Shown here: in pieces, positions 24,965 through 35,234 of the stretch
Position numbering within the stretch: the stretch's first letter is position 1
Layout: the number at the start of each line of letters is the position of its first letter
Origin: Ligustrum vulgare
Lineage: Eukaryota > Streptophyta > Magnoliopsida > Lamiales > Oleaceae
Assembly: GCA_963555705.1 (NCBI GenBank)
Contig: OY743190.1
Span: forward strand, 10,949,501-11,013,500
DNA length: 64,000 nucleotides
Reading direction: 5' to 3'
Notes under the pieces: generated by a model
What the model saw: the letters and a program-made list of their open reading frames with translations, nothing else
What the model was told of the DNA's origin: nothing
Database searches by the model: none
Translations under genes and position numbers: made by a program

Positions 24965-25850
24965 TTATAAATCTCAACTTTTGAAAATATTCATTTTAGT
25001 CCATCAACTTTCAAAATATTCATTTTAGTCCCTCAACTTTCAAAATATTCATTTTAGTCCCTCAACTTTCAAAGTATTCATTTTAGTCCCTCAACTTTCA
25101 AAGCATCAATTTCAGTCCTCAAATTGTAAATTATTATTTTTAAACTACAAATTTCTAAAGACTAAGGTAACTTATTGGCTAGACGAGGCGTACGAAGATT
25201 TAAAGGATTTAAGTCGTTTCCCGCTCAACTTTGCACTCGTCGGATTTAAGGTAGACTCGCCCCCACTAATTGATTTATATTATAATTGCATGTGTTATGT
25301 GGATTTGTGTGATTTTATGCTTAATTGCATGAGAAAAGAATATCTCTTTTGAGATAAAGAATTATGTTATGCTGGGCATAACTTATCTGCTAGCCAAGAA
25401 AAGAAAAGAATGTGTTCATTTGCGTTCACTATGTGATGCCTATGAATAAGAAAAGAACGTCACTACATTATTTGCATGATTACGTGTTCAATTATCTTGT
25501 AAATTAATTACTGGCGATGAGTCTACTGGGTATTTCATTTTGAAATGCTCAACCCGTTGTTTTTACAATTTTTGCAGATTTCGGAGACGATGGCGAGTGA
25601 TGGACAATGACGGAAAATTACAAATTGATACTTTTTTTTAAAAGTCGTAAACTTTGAAATAATTGTTTCATTTTATCAAGAATTGTCATTTTTATAAATT
25701 TGTACGAATTTACTTATTCCAATTATATTATCGCTAAACTTTTATTCAATAAATGTGATATTTAATATTTAGTCATTTTCCGCACCCAAAGTTTATTCAA
25801 GAATTTAGAAAAGTGACGTTCCCGCGCTCCTCGGAACTCGGGGCGTTACA
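22988..25850 (+). repeat. 3' LTR of the Tekay-like element
   Basis: By eye it matches the 5' LTR except for five substitutions: T/C near 16377 vs 23384, C/T near 16592 vs 23599, C/A near 18603 vs 25613, C/T near 18673 vs 25682, and T/A near 18688 vs 25697. There is also a slightly longer (TA)n near 24.93 kb. The 220-residue open frame recurs unchanged at 23880-24542. Confidence 0.95.
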
Positions 25851-25919
25851 TTTGGAGCTTTTGTTATCTTCAACAATGAGAAAGTCTGGGATGACAATGA
25901 GAGTTCAGTTCAATTCATT
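25851..25919 (+). pseudogene. Right half of the interrupted coding-like frame
   Basis: This continues the frame ending at 15980 after the duplicated TTTGG: AFVIFNNEKVWDDNESSVQF, I, stop. No family recognised. Confidence 0.3.
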
Positions 25920-25991
25920 TAAATTCCCGTTTACATGCTTGTTCTGTTATTCTTAATTATATTTGAACATGAACTTAATTTAATTGTCCAG

Positions 25992-26060
25992 TGGATCCAT
26001 TGGGTTGAGCTATTTGTGAGAGCATTGGAAGCAGCAGCTTATCACCAGGAAATCAAGTGA
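25992..26060 (+). pseudogene. Terminal exon-like fragment (unrecognised)
   Basis: A good acceptor context (TTTAATTGTCCAG|TGG) opens a frame reading WIHWVELFVRALEAAAYHQE, IK, then TGA at 26058-26060. It looks like the last exon of the gene whose other pieces lie at 11.0-15.98 and 25.85 kb. The family was not recognised. Confidence 0.35.
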
Positions 26061-26249
26061 AGGTTAGGCTTCTTAATAGCTTCTTCTAACTTTTAGTTAT
26101 ATTTAACTTCTTAATAGCTTCTTCTCTTTCGATTTACTGTTACACTACCTACAATAATGTAATTACAGATGTGTGATAATAAAATAGGAATTGGGTTTTA
26201 GTTACTTTAATTTTGTATTTTTATTTTCACTTGATTTGGTTGTGTTGTT

Positions 26250-26507
26250 AAAGATCTACCACAACATGCGTTGAACGTTGCTAAAAGTATCAATCGGGAC
26301 ACGCAATAAACGCTGCTAAAGGTCTACCACAACGCGCATTGAACGTTGCTAAAGGTCTATTGCAACGCGCTACTCAACCTTTTGCAATATGCAATGAAAG
26401 TTGCGATATCCTTTCCCTATGCGGCAACACTACGATTTGCAATATGCACACAAACGCTCCTTTTGCAACATTTTTTGCGCGTTGCCTATGCTATTTTTGT
26501 TTTAGTG
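26250..26507. mobile_element. Truncated CACTA-type end with GCGTTGC repeats
   Basis: Repeated GCGTTGAACGTTGCTAAAGG-like motifs run into a right terminus whose reverse complement is CACTAAAACAAAAATAGCAT, a clear CACTA end. The motif set differs from that of the 89-8844 element, so this is another family. I do not see a convincing left terminus, so this is a fragment or a very small derivative. Confidence 0.6.
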
Positions 26508-26510
26508 ATT

Positions 26511-27130
26511 AAAGCACCATGATATTTTTTTGGTTACTAAACTTCCCTGTGAACTACAATTTAAGTGTAGTTTATCATAGACAAACTCATGAATATCAAG
26601 TTGTTAACTGTGGATGAATGCAGGGTCTATTACATAATTTACATGAGTTCACTAAAACAGGTTCATTTCATATTTCTTAAACAAAATGATTCAGACTCCA
26701 TGCTTTTGATTTCAAGTTCAATTGCTTCAATACTTGTTCTTTTAAATTATGTTATCTGTTCAATATATTTTTTTAAGTCTGTTTAGGTATTTTTGAGTTT
26801 TATAGTTTAGATTCTCACTTACAGTTTTGATTAATTGCATTATTTTAACATATGAGTTGAGCATGGAATATAAGTGTGTTAGAATATTATTGAATTGCTT
26901 CAAGTTGAAGTATCAAAGATTTGTATATAATAGCAAGTAATTTCTTGAAGTCTTACGTCTGGTCTATTTTCTATTTTCCATTTTTGTAGGCTAATTTATC
27001 ATTTGAGTTTATGTTTGCATTTTTATCGGCTCTATGTTGCTAGCCTGTTCATTTTTCACAGATGGGTTGTGGAGTACTAGGTATTTTTTTTCTTTATAAA
27101 TTTCACGCGAATAAATAAAAATATAATACG
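26511..27130. other. AT-rich Helitron 3' part
   Basis: No coding sequence recognised. It resembles the T-rich sequence at 12-15 kb. Confidence 0.4.
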
Positions 27131-27159
27131 TTTCGTGCAACGCACAAAAATCCTACTAG
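27131..27159 (+). other. Helitron 3' hairpin and CTAG terminus
   Basis: TTTCGTGC-AAC-GCACAAAA forms a stem with one C/A mismatch. The end CTAG follows six bases later, and the next base is T. Helitrons use this hairpin as the transposition stop signal. Confidence 0.6.
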
Positions 27160-27699
27160 TATATTATATAACGCTGACACACCATTTCCCCTTAATCTGT
27201 CTACTAGTTGGATTATGCTTTTTTGGTTTTTCATTTCAGTCTCGGATGGAAATTTATTGCCCTAACCCACGTGAGCTCAGGCTCAACTACCTACAGGTCT
27301 GCCAAACAGACTTTTACACTCCAACTCTATCTGCTAACCCCTCATAGTTGATTGGGTTGATGAGCGCGGATGTCTTTGATCACTTGTTCAATTTTCCTCA
27401 CTGACACTTTCTCAATCGAACTTGTCGCACTGAGCTTGCCCAGTATGCTTTACCTGCCTTGTGTGATTTGCATACTATTACGTTAACTTGATTATTTACC
27501 TAGTGGTTTTCTCATAAATAAATATAAAAAAAAATAGGAGCTAAGTATCGATGATCCTATAAATTAAGCTCTTTTTTGGTTCAAATTAAAATTTTAAGTT
27601 AAAGTCAACAATTAATTTTAATTATACATTTCATCATTTTTTTAATCAAATTTACTAAAAATCTGATTTTAACATACACCGAGTAAATGATGAATGATT

Positions 27700-27895
27700 A
27701 ACAAGGGATTGTTCGGCTGACCATTAAATGGGTGGTTTAAATAAAAATTTAAACTACACAATTTCTCAAATCACTTTTTTATTTCAAACGTTTTCTCTCT
27801 TCAATTTTTAATCACACATTTTACTTAGAAAATCAAAATAATCTTCTCTCTCCAAATTAATTGGCCGCCGAATGGAGGCTAATTTAAAGTAGGCG
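27700..27895. repeat. MITE-like copy, TTTATAAAC/CACATTTTAC family
   Basis: It carries the family core (ACACAATTTCTCAAATCACT, then TTTTTAATCACACATTTTAC) and ends near GGAGGCTAA. Related copies lie near 29.2, 32.3, 45.7, 56.0, 56.2, 59.4 and 63.9 kb. Confidence 0.6.
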
Positions 27896-27927
27896 ATAAT
27901 TAATTAGATATACACAAACAATGGAAT

Positions 27928-28720
27928 TAGGGATGACAAAATGAACTGCGAAAATCAAGATTTTCGGAGCCCCGCCCCACATAAATGGGGCATTGGGGCG
28001 GATCGGGGCAAGAAAACTTTGACTCGATCTATGTTGGGGCGGGGACGGTTTTTTCGCGCCCCGATTTGATCTGCCCCGCCCCGCCACGTTCTCCATTTTT
28101 TTGTTTTTTAAAAGAGGTAGGCTTTGAGGTAAAATTGACGTCTCTAGAATTTTTTATTGAGCAAGTGATGTAGAGCAGACTCAATATACATGGTAGGTCT
28201 TATGTATTTTATTGGGACAGAACTTAAAAATCTTAAGTGGGTAATTCTTCTTTCATCTTCATACTTGTTCATATGTTCTGAAGTTTGGACGTCACTTTGT
28301 TTAGAGTGAGTCATTTCAATTTGTCCAAAATTATAACAAAATGGGGACAGTTTTTGTGTGTGTATGCGTGAGCCACTTTCTTGAGAGCGAGCTTTTTCAA
28401 TTTGTCCAGTTGCATACAAAAATGGGGACAGTTTTTGTTTGTGCACGCACAAAGATCGTGATTTTGTTTTGATGTAGTAAGAAATAAATTAGTTTATGAA
28501 ACCCGACCCGTCTCCCTCTTCTTCGCTTATATAAATGGTTCACTAAATTGGGCAATTTGTCGCCCCACAATGCCCCGTGCCCCGCAATGCCCCTACTCGC
28601 ATTTAAACGGGGCGGGAGTGGATCCAGGGCAAAAAATTCGAGACGAGACAATGCATGAGTCACACCGACCCTATCCGACCCGACCCGACACCAACTGGCC
28701 CAGCCCCGTTGCAATATCTA
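27928..28720. mobile_element. Non-autonomous hAT element, 793 bp
   Basis: It is flanked by the perfect 8-bp duplication AATGGAAT (27920-27927 and 28721-28728). The ends are TAGGGATGACAA on the left and, reverse-complemented on the right, TAGATATTGCAA, degenerate hAT inverted repeats. GGGGCGGG-rich subterminal blocks lie at 27968-28085 and 28560-28710. There is no transposase. The interior holds an imperfect direct repeat built on ATGGGGACAGTTTTTGT (about 28310-28360 and 28400-28445). Confidence 0.9.
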
Positions 28721-28728
28721 AATGGAAT

Positions 28729-30556
28729 GTACAACACAAGGCCCATTCTTGTAAGATTTTAAAAAGTCAAGAGTTGTTTTTTATATTAGAAAATTGTTTA
28801 TTAATCTCTTCGAATACTTTTTCAAAAGGGCTTTGCCAGGTTAGATGAGCTTTTAGTGCTCATTTGACAAGATTTTTTAAAAATCAAAAGTTACTTCTAA
28901 AACTAACAATCTACTTTTTAACATGTTTGAGTAATTTTTTTTTGGAGTGGTTAGGAGAGCTTTTTAGAGGAGACCTGTCCAAAATAACTTATTGGAAAAC
29001 TAATATACAAGAAGTATAAGGAAAAAATCCTATCAAACGAGCCCTTAAAAGAAGTTGATCCAATGTGACTTCCTTAAAAACTATTCAACAAGATATAGAA
29101 GTTGAATAAAAAAATCATGTCAATCATACTCTAACTTGGTAAGTTGCTTATAAACAAGTTTATAAAAAATATATTTTTTCAAATCACTTTTTAATCACAC
29201 AATTTTTTAAATTACTTTTCAATCACATATTATACCTTGAAAATATTACATTCTTTGTTTACTAACAAACGGAGGCTAAACTATTTGAGGATAAACTTGG
29301 CAAAAGAGGCAAATAAAAGGACAGACATATGGTCCTTGATGTGTACAAATCACAAGAAAACAACTTGGTACTTGGAATGTTTTACGATGGATAAAAAGAG
29401 ATCCTCTTTGTTTCTTTACTCCATTTGAGGTATCTGAAAGCTGATCGATAAGGTTTTTCCGGCCGGTATCTTTACAAAAAATATTTTCTTGTGCTCACCT
29501 CTTTTGCAACATCACAAATTTGCAGAATCTTTGGCGCCATCGCATATGAGATTTTAAATTATTCAAACACTATCTATCAGTACGATAAAGTGTAAAGAGA
29601 AATAAATATGAAATGCAATACAAATGAATTCTATTCAATTTAACTTGCATAAGCTTAGATGTCTAAAAGTCACATAATATTGCAATGTCGATTGTATAGG
29701 GAATATGCATGTAAAAGCCATACATATGAGAATTGAGATCATTGGGAGGCAACCATGCCACCCCCAACAAATAATGTTTGGTACAATTACAATTAAGAAT
29801 TTAATCTAGTCAAAGTCAATATTTATCTTAATCATACTTTTTTTGGGATCTACAATTTTTCAACTACACATTTCATCAACTTTTATCAAATTCTGCTAAA
29901 AATCTGATTTTTATTTATATCAAACACGTGGTCAATATAAGGTCAGCATTAATAGGGTCAATTTGGATGGGCTTCCGTTTTTGTTGAAAGAGAAAGCTCG
30001 TCTAGCCCAACAAAGTACTTCTAGAATTATTCACGTAACTTCTTAATCTTAAAAGTAATTTTTGACTTTTAAAAAATCATCCAAATTGATCATTATAATT
30101 TTTTCACAGAAAATTTACAAGCAGTCATTAATTGAAAGCAGAGAATGTGCTGAAAATTCATAAGGGCTTTGAAGATCTTTTTTGGGTGATACAAAAATGA
30201 AATGCAATTTTCTTGCTGTACATTGCTGTGATGCAGAATTTCAGGAGAGTTCTATCAGGCTAAGTGTAAACTATTTGTTTGCAATTAATGAATACACAAT
30301 TGATTCGCTCCATCACAAATCAATCATGAGCTGACACATGGATACAAATTTTCTTTCTCAAGAATCCACTTGTAGGTTCTTGAATAAGGTTCCACATGAC
30401 AGCCGATAATTGGTGATGAGCAATTATTATGTTGCCTGATCATCAGGATTCAGAACAGAACTGTTAATGAATAACAACCTTAATATCATCAACTCAGATG
30501 ATTTTTTTCAAAATAATACTTTTCTTCGAAAGTAAATGTCAAATTTAACCTTATTC
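28729..30556. other. AT-rich intergenic DNA with MITE copies
   Basis: No gene recognised. A copy of the TTTATAAAC MITE family lies at about 29130-29275 (GTTTATAAA to GTTTACTAACAAACGGAGGC). A copy of a second family lies at about 29765-29935 (GTTTGGTACAATTAC to AAAATCTGATTTTTA, ATATCAAAC). Confidence 0.5.
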
Positions 30557-30888
30557 TCATTGAATCACGCCGAAGAGCAAATCCAAATAGAAAAGTAAAA
30601 TTTTACAGCATTTCATATTTCTTCGACTATACTTCCTTTGTATAATCGAGACATGAAACATACAACAATTTAACATAACTACTAAAGTAACTTGTGATAA
30701 GAAGCATTTTGACACATACAGGGCCCTATCTATCTTTACAAAGTTGCCCAAAATTCTGTAATTTCTGGACCTATACGCTTTGTTCAACGAGAACTCGGGT
30801 TTTCAAACCCGCCATTCTCGAGAAGAAAGGCTTTATCTTACAACAAAAATGTACAATGCAGTTTAATCCAAAGCTATATGGCCATTTT
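30557..30888 (-). other. Probable 3' untranslated region of the PP2C gene
   Basis: This lies directly downstream of the PP2C stop codon. It has no conserved coding frame, although short open frames exist on both strands. The 3' end cannot be placed from sequence alone. Confidence 0.35.
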
Positions 30889-33876
30889 TTATGTTTTATA
30901 AGTAAATCTTGGAAGACTAAGTAGACTATTAACCCGGGCAATACCTTCAAGAGCTGACCATTCATCATCTGCAGTTGAAAGGCACTCTGCTAGACTCCTC
31001 TTAAACTGGCCAAGAGACTTCTCTTCCACTTCCTCAACAACAGGCACTATCTCACTGGACTCCTTGGTAATAACTGAATGTACAACAGCAGTAGCACGAG
31101 CTACATCTGAGATCCCCATATCTTCTTCCCCGGAGAACGGGACCTTCTTGTCGGCATTGGCGACATCATTTTGTGATTCAGCCAATTCAGTCGCAGGCAA
31201 TATCGCACTCATCTCTTTTGTATTACATGGAACATCAGCAAGAAATTCTTTTGAGATTTCGGCGTCCCTTTGTGTAGTAAAAGGGATCATCTTCGCGTCC
31301 TCTTCGTGGGCCTTGGTGACACCATTTTGTGCTTCTAACACATTAACTGAAGCTACGTGATTGAGGAAAAGACATATAGCGGCACAGTCATCATTCTTGG
31401 ATGCGGGGTATTTGAACTTCCATGCTCTAGTAGCGCGATGAACAAGAGCCCGGGTGGCTGTTCCATAGTCAGGAGCAGAGGCTACGATGTCCACGGCTTC
31501 TTTGTTGGAGAGGACATCCCAGACCTTGTAAACACAAGCTTTAGAAGACATCGAGCATGGTTTGATTTGCTATAGGCATGCAAAATTTACACCACAAGCA
31601 TGCACACTCAAGACCAAACTTAAAAAATTATATGTGTCCTCTCCTCTAATAGCTTGAGCTTTTAGATTAGGCGATTCAAACAAACGTCCTATGTTTGAAT
31701 CTCGTGGCCACCCATTTATGAGAATCGTGCACGTGTTAGGCCTTTGGTTAAAAGATGAATCTGACCTATATGGGATAGGACGTGTTGAATGCTAAGTTTA
31801 AATAAATAGACGTGTCATTTCTCTAATAGCTTAAAACATTTAAATGAGACGGTTACGTTGAACATGAGAGGTGGACTTTTATGATTAAATATAAGGGAGG
31901 AGAGAACATTACCCCATCACTGGCAAGAATGACAAACTCATCTCTCTCAGTGATGTGGTGGTAATAGACATCTGGGATCGAAATTAAACCAAAATCCTTC
32001 AAACAGAAGTCCCCAAAGGCTCTGGCCATTGCCAAACCAGGTGAATTGCTAGTAGGCAACCATACACGTGTAACTTCCGGCTCATCTTTCAATGCAAAAA
32101 CTCTTCCTTTAAATTTCCGAATCCTAGCAGCTTCTCCTGGAAAATGAAAAGGGATCAAGAATTTTCTCTGCATCACCGAAAATGAAACACACCTTCTCTT
32201 CCTTTATTGACGAGAAAGCCAGAATGGGATTCATCTCACAGCCAACCGTTTGGTAAACTGTTTATAAACAAATTTATAAACAACACATTTCCCAAACCAT
32301 TTTTTAACCTCACACGTTTCTCAAAATCACTTCTGCGTATTTTACCTCGAAAACATCAAAAAACATTTACCAAACAGAGGCTAAATCATCTTCCTTGTCA
32401 TTCTATCAGCAGTTTCAGCGCACGAGCATACAATTAAAGCAACATGTGCATGCACCGTGTCTGTGTTTTCAAGAGGATAGGGAAGCAAAAATAAGAGAGA
32501 TACTTGGAAGATTTGGTTTCAAGTCCACCGTCAACTGTACTGCAGTCAAAGCGTTTGCATCGTCCCTCGTTGCCAATACTGCTCTGGAGTCACCAATGTT
32601 TCCAATTATGAGATCCTTGTCCTGGAAAATCATGTTCACGAATAGATAGAGGAATGCTTAATGTAAAATGAGAGAGGAGAAACTATCTAGCTGCTTTCTT
32701 CTTAGTTGCTCAGTGACAAAATATTGAAAAATTAAAATAGAAATCTAAATTTATACCTTCATTATCAAAGTGACAGCAGTTGTACCACTACCGAAACTAT
32801 TAATCGTATTGTGCAACTTCAGTTCTTCATCCATTAACTTGAATGCCTTTAATATCGATTTCTTGAGCGGCATATGCATCTCGGGAAATTTGTCTTTCTC
32901 CTCAACTTCCACTGAATCGCCCCATCATCATCCGCGGAACTGTCAAAATGACTCATTCCCTCAGCATCTCCATTCTCATGGACCGAATTTAGATGGCTAT
33001 TGAGTTCAGAACCCCGATCATCATCCACAAAACTGTCAAAATGACTCGTTCGCTCAGCATCTCCATTCTCATGGACAGAATTTCGATGGCTATTGAGTTC
33101 AGCACGCCAATCATCATCCACAAAACTGTCAAAATGACTCATTCTCTTAGCATCTCCATTCCCGTGGACAGAATTTCGATGGCTATTGAGTTCAGCAAGC
33201 CGATCACCATACAGAAAACTGTCAAAATGACTCGTTTGCTCAGCATCTCCATTCTCATGGATATGGAGTTTAGCTTCCCACTCTGCACGCAGCAGAAGTG
33301 GAAGAGCATCCCGAACTTTCCTAGAAACCATGTGACCGTAAGGACCATGACCATCGAACACCCCGCAAAAAGTTGCATTCATATAGCTTCTCGTACAGAA
33401 ATTCTAACATGGAAATAATTCAAGTCATAAATGACACCTAAAATACAAGAACAGCATACATGTTCTTTCAGTTTTCACTAAATTATAACCTAAAACTATA
33501 TTTTAACGCAATAATTTGATTTATTAAGAATTAAGAGTCATCAGAACCGTTAACTATATATGGATTTTGAAATTAATAGAAAATTACTTCAAATTAAACT
33601 GACCTCCCAGACGATCATGGAGTCTTGATTTGTTCCTTTCTGGCCTTGCTGAGTGTACAAGCTGGCGATTTGGCTCGCCCCATTTGCAAAAAGCCTCCCC
33701 GGAATTTGATACAGCGGTGTCTCCTCAACCACCATCACCGAAGCTGCAGCAGCAGCGCCACCGCCGCCGCCGTGGCCAGTAAACTTGCTGAAGACACGGG
33801 AGCTACCCTTCTTCGACTTCAAATGCAAGTTATCATTATCTCTTTTGGCACCAATCGTGGAATAACATATACCCAT
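30889..33876 (-). CDS. Protein phosphatase 2C, plant clade E type (five exons, one-base frameshift in exon 2)
   Basis: Predicted Mg/Mn-dependent serine/threonine phosphatase. Exons on the minus strand: 33876-33604, 33403-32757, 32621-32504, 32136-31913, 31524-30889, all with GT-AG junctions and matching phases. It starts MGICYS, with glycine 2 suited to N-myristoylation as in some clade-E members. PP2C motifs in order: QQGQKGTNQD, CGVFDGHGPYGH, NSFGSGTTAV, IGNIGDSRAVL, PGLAMARAFGDF, LASDG-VWDVLSNKE, and SKNDDCAAICLF. All metal-binding aspartates expected in this family are present. Between motifs two and three sits an expanded 31-residue repeat. Just after it, near 32919, the frame must shift by one base to reach DSVEVEEKDKFPEMHMP. 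The exon lengths sum to 1898, one short of a multiple of three, so a single missing base explains everything. Corrected, the protein would be about 632 residues, with a C-terminal extension of roughly 150. It is either a recent pseudogene or a sequence error. Confidence 0.9.
31525..31912. repeat. PP2C intron 4, containing repeat-derived sequence
   Basis: The text around 31650-31850 (AATAGCTTGAGCTTTTAGAT, GTTTGAATCTCGTGGCCACC) resembles a common plant interspersed repeat with a tRNA-like B-box. The short motif CTCTAATAGCTT recurs at both sides (about 31643 and 31821), suggesting insertion or duplication. No coding sequence is present. Confidence 0.35.
32233..32390. repeat. MITE in PP2C intron 3
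   Basis: Inverted ends CCGTTTGGTAAACTGTTT and, reverse-complemented, CTCTGTTTGGTAAATGTTT flank a core with TTATAAACAAATTTATAAAC and TCACACGTTTCTCAAAATCA. Same family as the copies near 29.2 and 45.7 kb. Confidence 0.65.
32925..33265 (-). repeat. 93-bp coding minisatellite in PP2C exon 2
   Basis: About 3.7 in-frame copies of a 31-residue unit of the form SHFDSFVDDDxxAELNSHRN, SVHENGDAExx. Units begin at about 33232, 33139 and 33046, with a partial unit at each side. It lies in the variable loop of the phosphatase between the GVFDGHG and GSGTTAV motifs. The units differ slightly, so the expansion is not brand new. The frameshift lies at the end of the last partial unit. Confidence 0.9.
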
Positions 33877-34630
33877 TTACACCAATATTTTCTTCAGTTT
33901 TTATCTTACTTCAGGGCCCAAAAAAAAAAACTTTAAACTGATAGCCGGAACAGAAAATAGCTGCTAAAATTCAAGAAAATAGGAAATGCCGATGGGGGCA
34001 AGAACCAGAAAAATGAACTGGGAATTTGGCTTTGGCTTTTATTTGAATTTTATTTGTAATTTATTCCGCATAGGATGCTGTTTGAATCCAAACAAGAAAG
34101 ATACACTATGCATTCTTTGTCCTGTTTTTGTTATATTTAACGGGTGTTTCTGTTCAGCTGTTGCATATAAATTGTTTATTTTATTTGAGCTTGCATGTTG
34201 TTCGTCGATTCGATATTATAAATGGAGTGCTTAGGTTCAATCTAACTTTTATTGCTCACAACGAACACTTTATTTTAATACAGACTATCCTCCATTTTAT
34301 TAAAATTCATCTCCAATGGCCTTGTGGAATCCGTGGAGTTCGTTTTAAATTCCATGAATTTTACATGCCAAGTTTTGTCAAAGTCCTCAAAACAGTTTTT
34401 ACTTGGCCACACAATCATTATGATGTAGATCAGGAATAAAAATTAGATTATATATATGTGTATATATAATGTCGTGTGATTAACAAAATTCGTGGCATCA
34501 ATATAATTACCCATAATAAAATCTAATGTAGAAGAACAAGTATGTGCATTTACAAAGATATCCCTTCTGTAAAAAAAAGAAAAAAATAGAATGAACAAAT
34601 TTGAGAAGTTCCCGTCTCCCATATAAACAA
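33877..34630. other. Region upstream of the PP2C gene
   Basis: It should contain the PP2C promoter and 5' untranslated region. I see no unambiguous TATA box. No other gene recognised. Confidence 0.4.
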
Positions 34631-34633
34631 AGG

Positions 34634-34861
34634 GGTTGACCGATAACGTGTCTAGCGTGATCGTGTGCAAGGTTCGAATCCTGATAACTGAATAATGGAT
34701 TCGTTCCCTGTGGCTAGCGGGGGTTACCTTAATCCGTGAGACGTTACTGAGTGTCATCCACTCTGATTCTGGGAGGCATAACCTGCAATTTATCTCTTGA
34801 ACTAATTGTCCAGGGCACGGTCGGTTCGGACTCCAAGGTATGGAATACACCTTTTTTTTTT
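34634..34861 (+). mobile_element. SINE with oligo(T) tail
   Basis: A tRNA-like head carries an A-box-like TAGCGTGATCG (34653) and a clear B box GGTTCGAATCC (34671-34681). The body includes GGGAGGCATAACCTGCAATT, and it ends in a run of T (34852-34861). Its body matches, in the opposite orientation, the SINE at 55518-55773. Target duplications were not resolved. Confidence 0.65.
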
Positions 34862-34879
34862 AAAATAAATCAAAGAATA

Positions 34880-35024
34880 ATGCTAAAAGCACTTCGAGGC
34901 TTACCTCCGAGGTGACCCCCTCCTCACATGGAGGGGGTGGAGCCCACTTCCGACAAGTGGAGCTCACCCCCTCCATGTGAGAGGGCGGTCACCTCGGGGG
35001 TAAGCCCCGAGGTGATTGTAGCAT
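34880..35024. mobile_element. Foldback MITE (145-nt near-perfect hairpin)
   Basis: ATGCTAAAAGCACTTCGAGG with CTTACCTCCGAGGTGACC on the left pairs with GGTCACCTCGGGGGTAAG and CCCCGAGGTGATTGTAGCAT on the right. An inner arm is built on CCCCCTCC-CACATGGAGGGGGTGGAGC. The loop is about CCGAC. It is a small, GC-rich foldback element; its superfamily is not certain. Confidence 0.8.
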
Positions 35025-35229
35025 AGTCCTAAACCAAATGCAGAACAACTTACACAAGGCTAATCAAACTGACATGGAAATTGACATTTAAAATAAAAAT
35101 AAAAATAAAAAATCAATAAATCTGGTCTTGCTATCTTATTTTCATCAACATTCGTTTCACCTGTCAGCAATTGGATGATGGTCAACGACTGAACATGGAT
35201 GGTCGAAGCTTCGGAGAATCTTGAGTGTA
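35025..35229. other. AT-rich spacer
   Basis: Short intergenic stretch with no recognised feature other than an AAAATAAAAATAAAAA tract. Confidence 0.4.
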
Positions 35230-35234
35230 AAGTA

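Larger units (their letters stand above)
15981..25850 (+). mobile_element. Ty3/gypsy LTR retrotransposon, Tekay/Del-like, non-autonomous
   Basis: A 9870-bp element flanked by the duplication TTTGG (15976-15980 and 25851-25855). The LTRs are 2859 and 2863 bp, starting TGTAGCGACC and ending GGCGTTACA. A primer-binding site for initiator Met-tRNA follows the left LTR, and a purine-rich tract precedes the right one. Very long LTRs plus a C-terminal integrase/chromodomain remnant (VHNVFHVYLLRKYVHDSNHM) point to the Tekay/Del chromoviruses. The interior is only 4.15 kb and has no recognisable gag, protease, reverse transcriptase or RNase H. The LTRs differ by about five substitutions plus a TA-repeat length change, so insertion is recent although the coding part is long dead. 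It was most likely mobilised by proteins from another element. Confidence 0.93.
10980..27159 (+). mobile_element. Candidate non-autonomous Helitron carrying gene fragments, interrupted by a retrotransposon
   Basis: The 5' end fits the plant Helitron start: TCCCTACTATATATAAAT preceded by A (10979). The 3' end has a short hairpin (GTGC-AAC-GCAC with A/T extension, 27131-27149), six bases, then CTAG (27156-27159) followed by T. Insertion between A and T with no target duplication is the Helitron signature. The span is 16.2 kb, but 9.87 kb of it is a later gypsy insertion, leaving about 6.3 kb. No Rep/helicase is present. The exon-like pieces at 11.0-11.4, 15.1, 15.9/25.85 and 26.0 kb fit the gene-fragment capture known for Helitrons. 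The 5' end is the weaker call, and the two ends may not belong to one copy. Confidence 0.4.

Noticed and set aside
31064..31360. 98-residue plus-strand frame at the PP2C 3' end
   Set aside because: Antisense to PP2C exon 5, which has clear family motifs and splice sites.
32993..33418. 141-residue plus-strand frame over PP2C exon 2
   Set aside because: It is the antisense shadow of the 93-bp repeat in the phosphatase exon.
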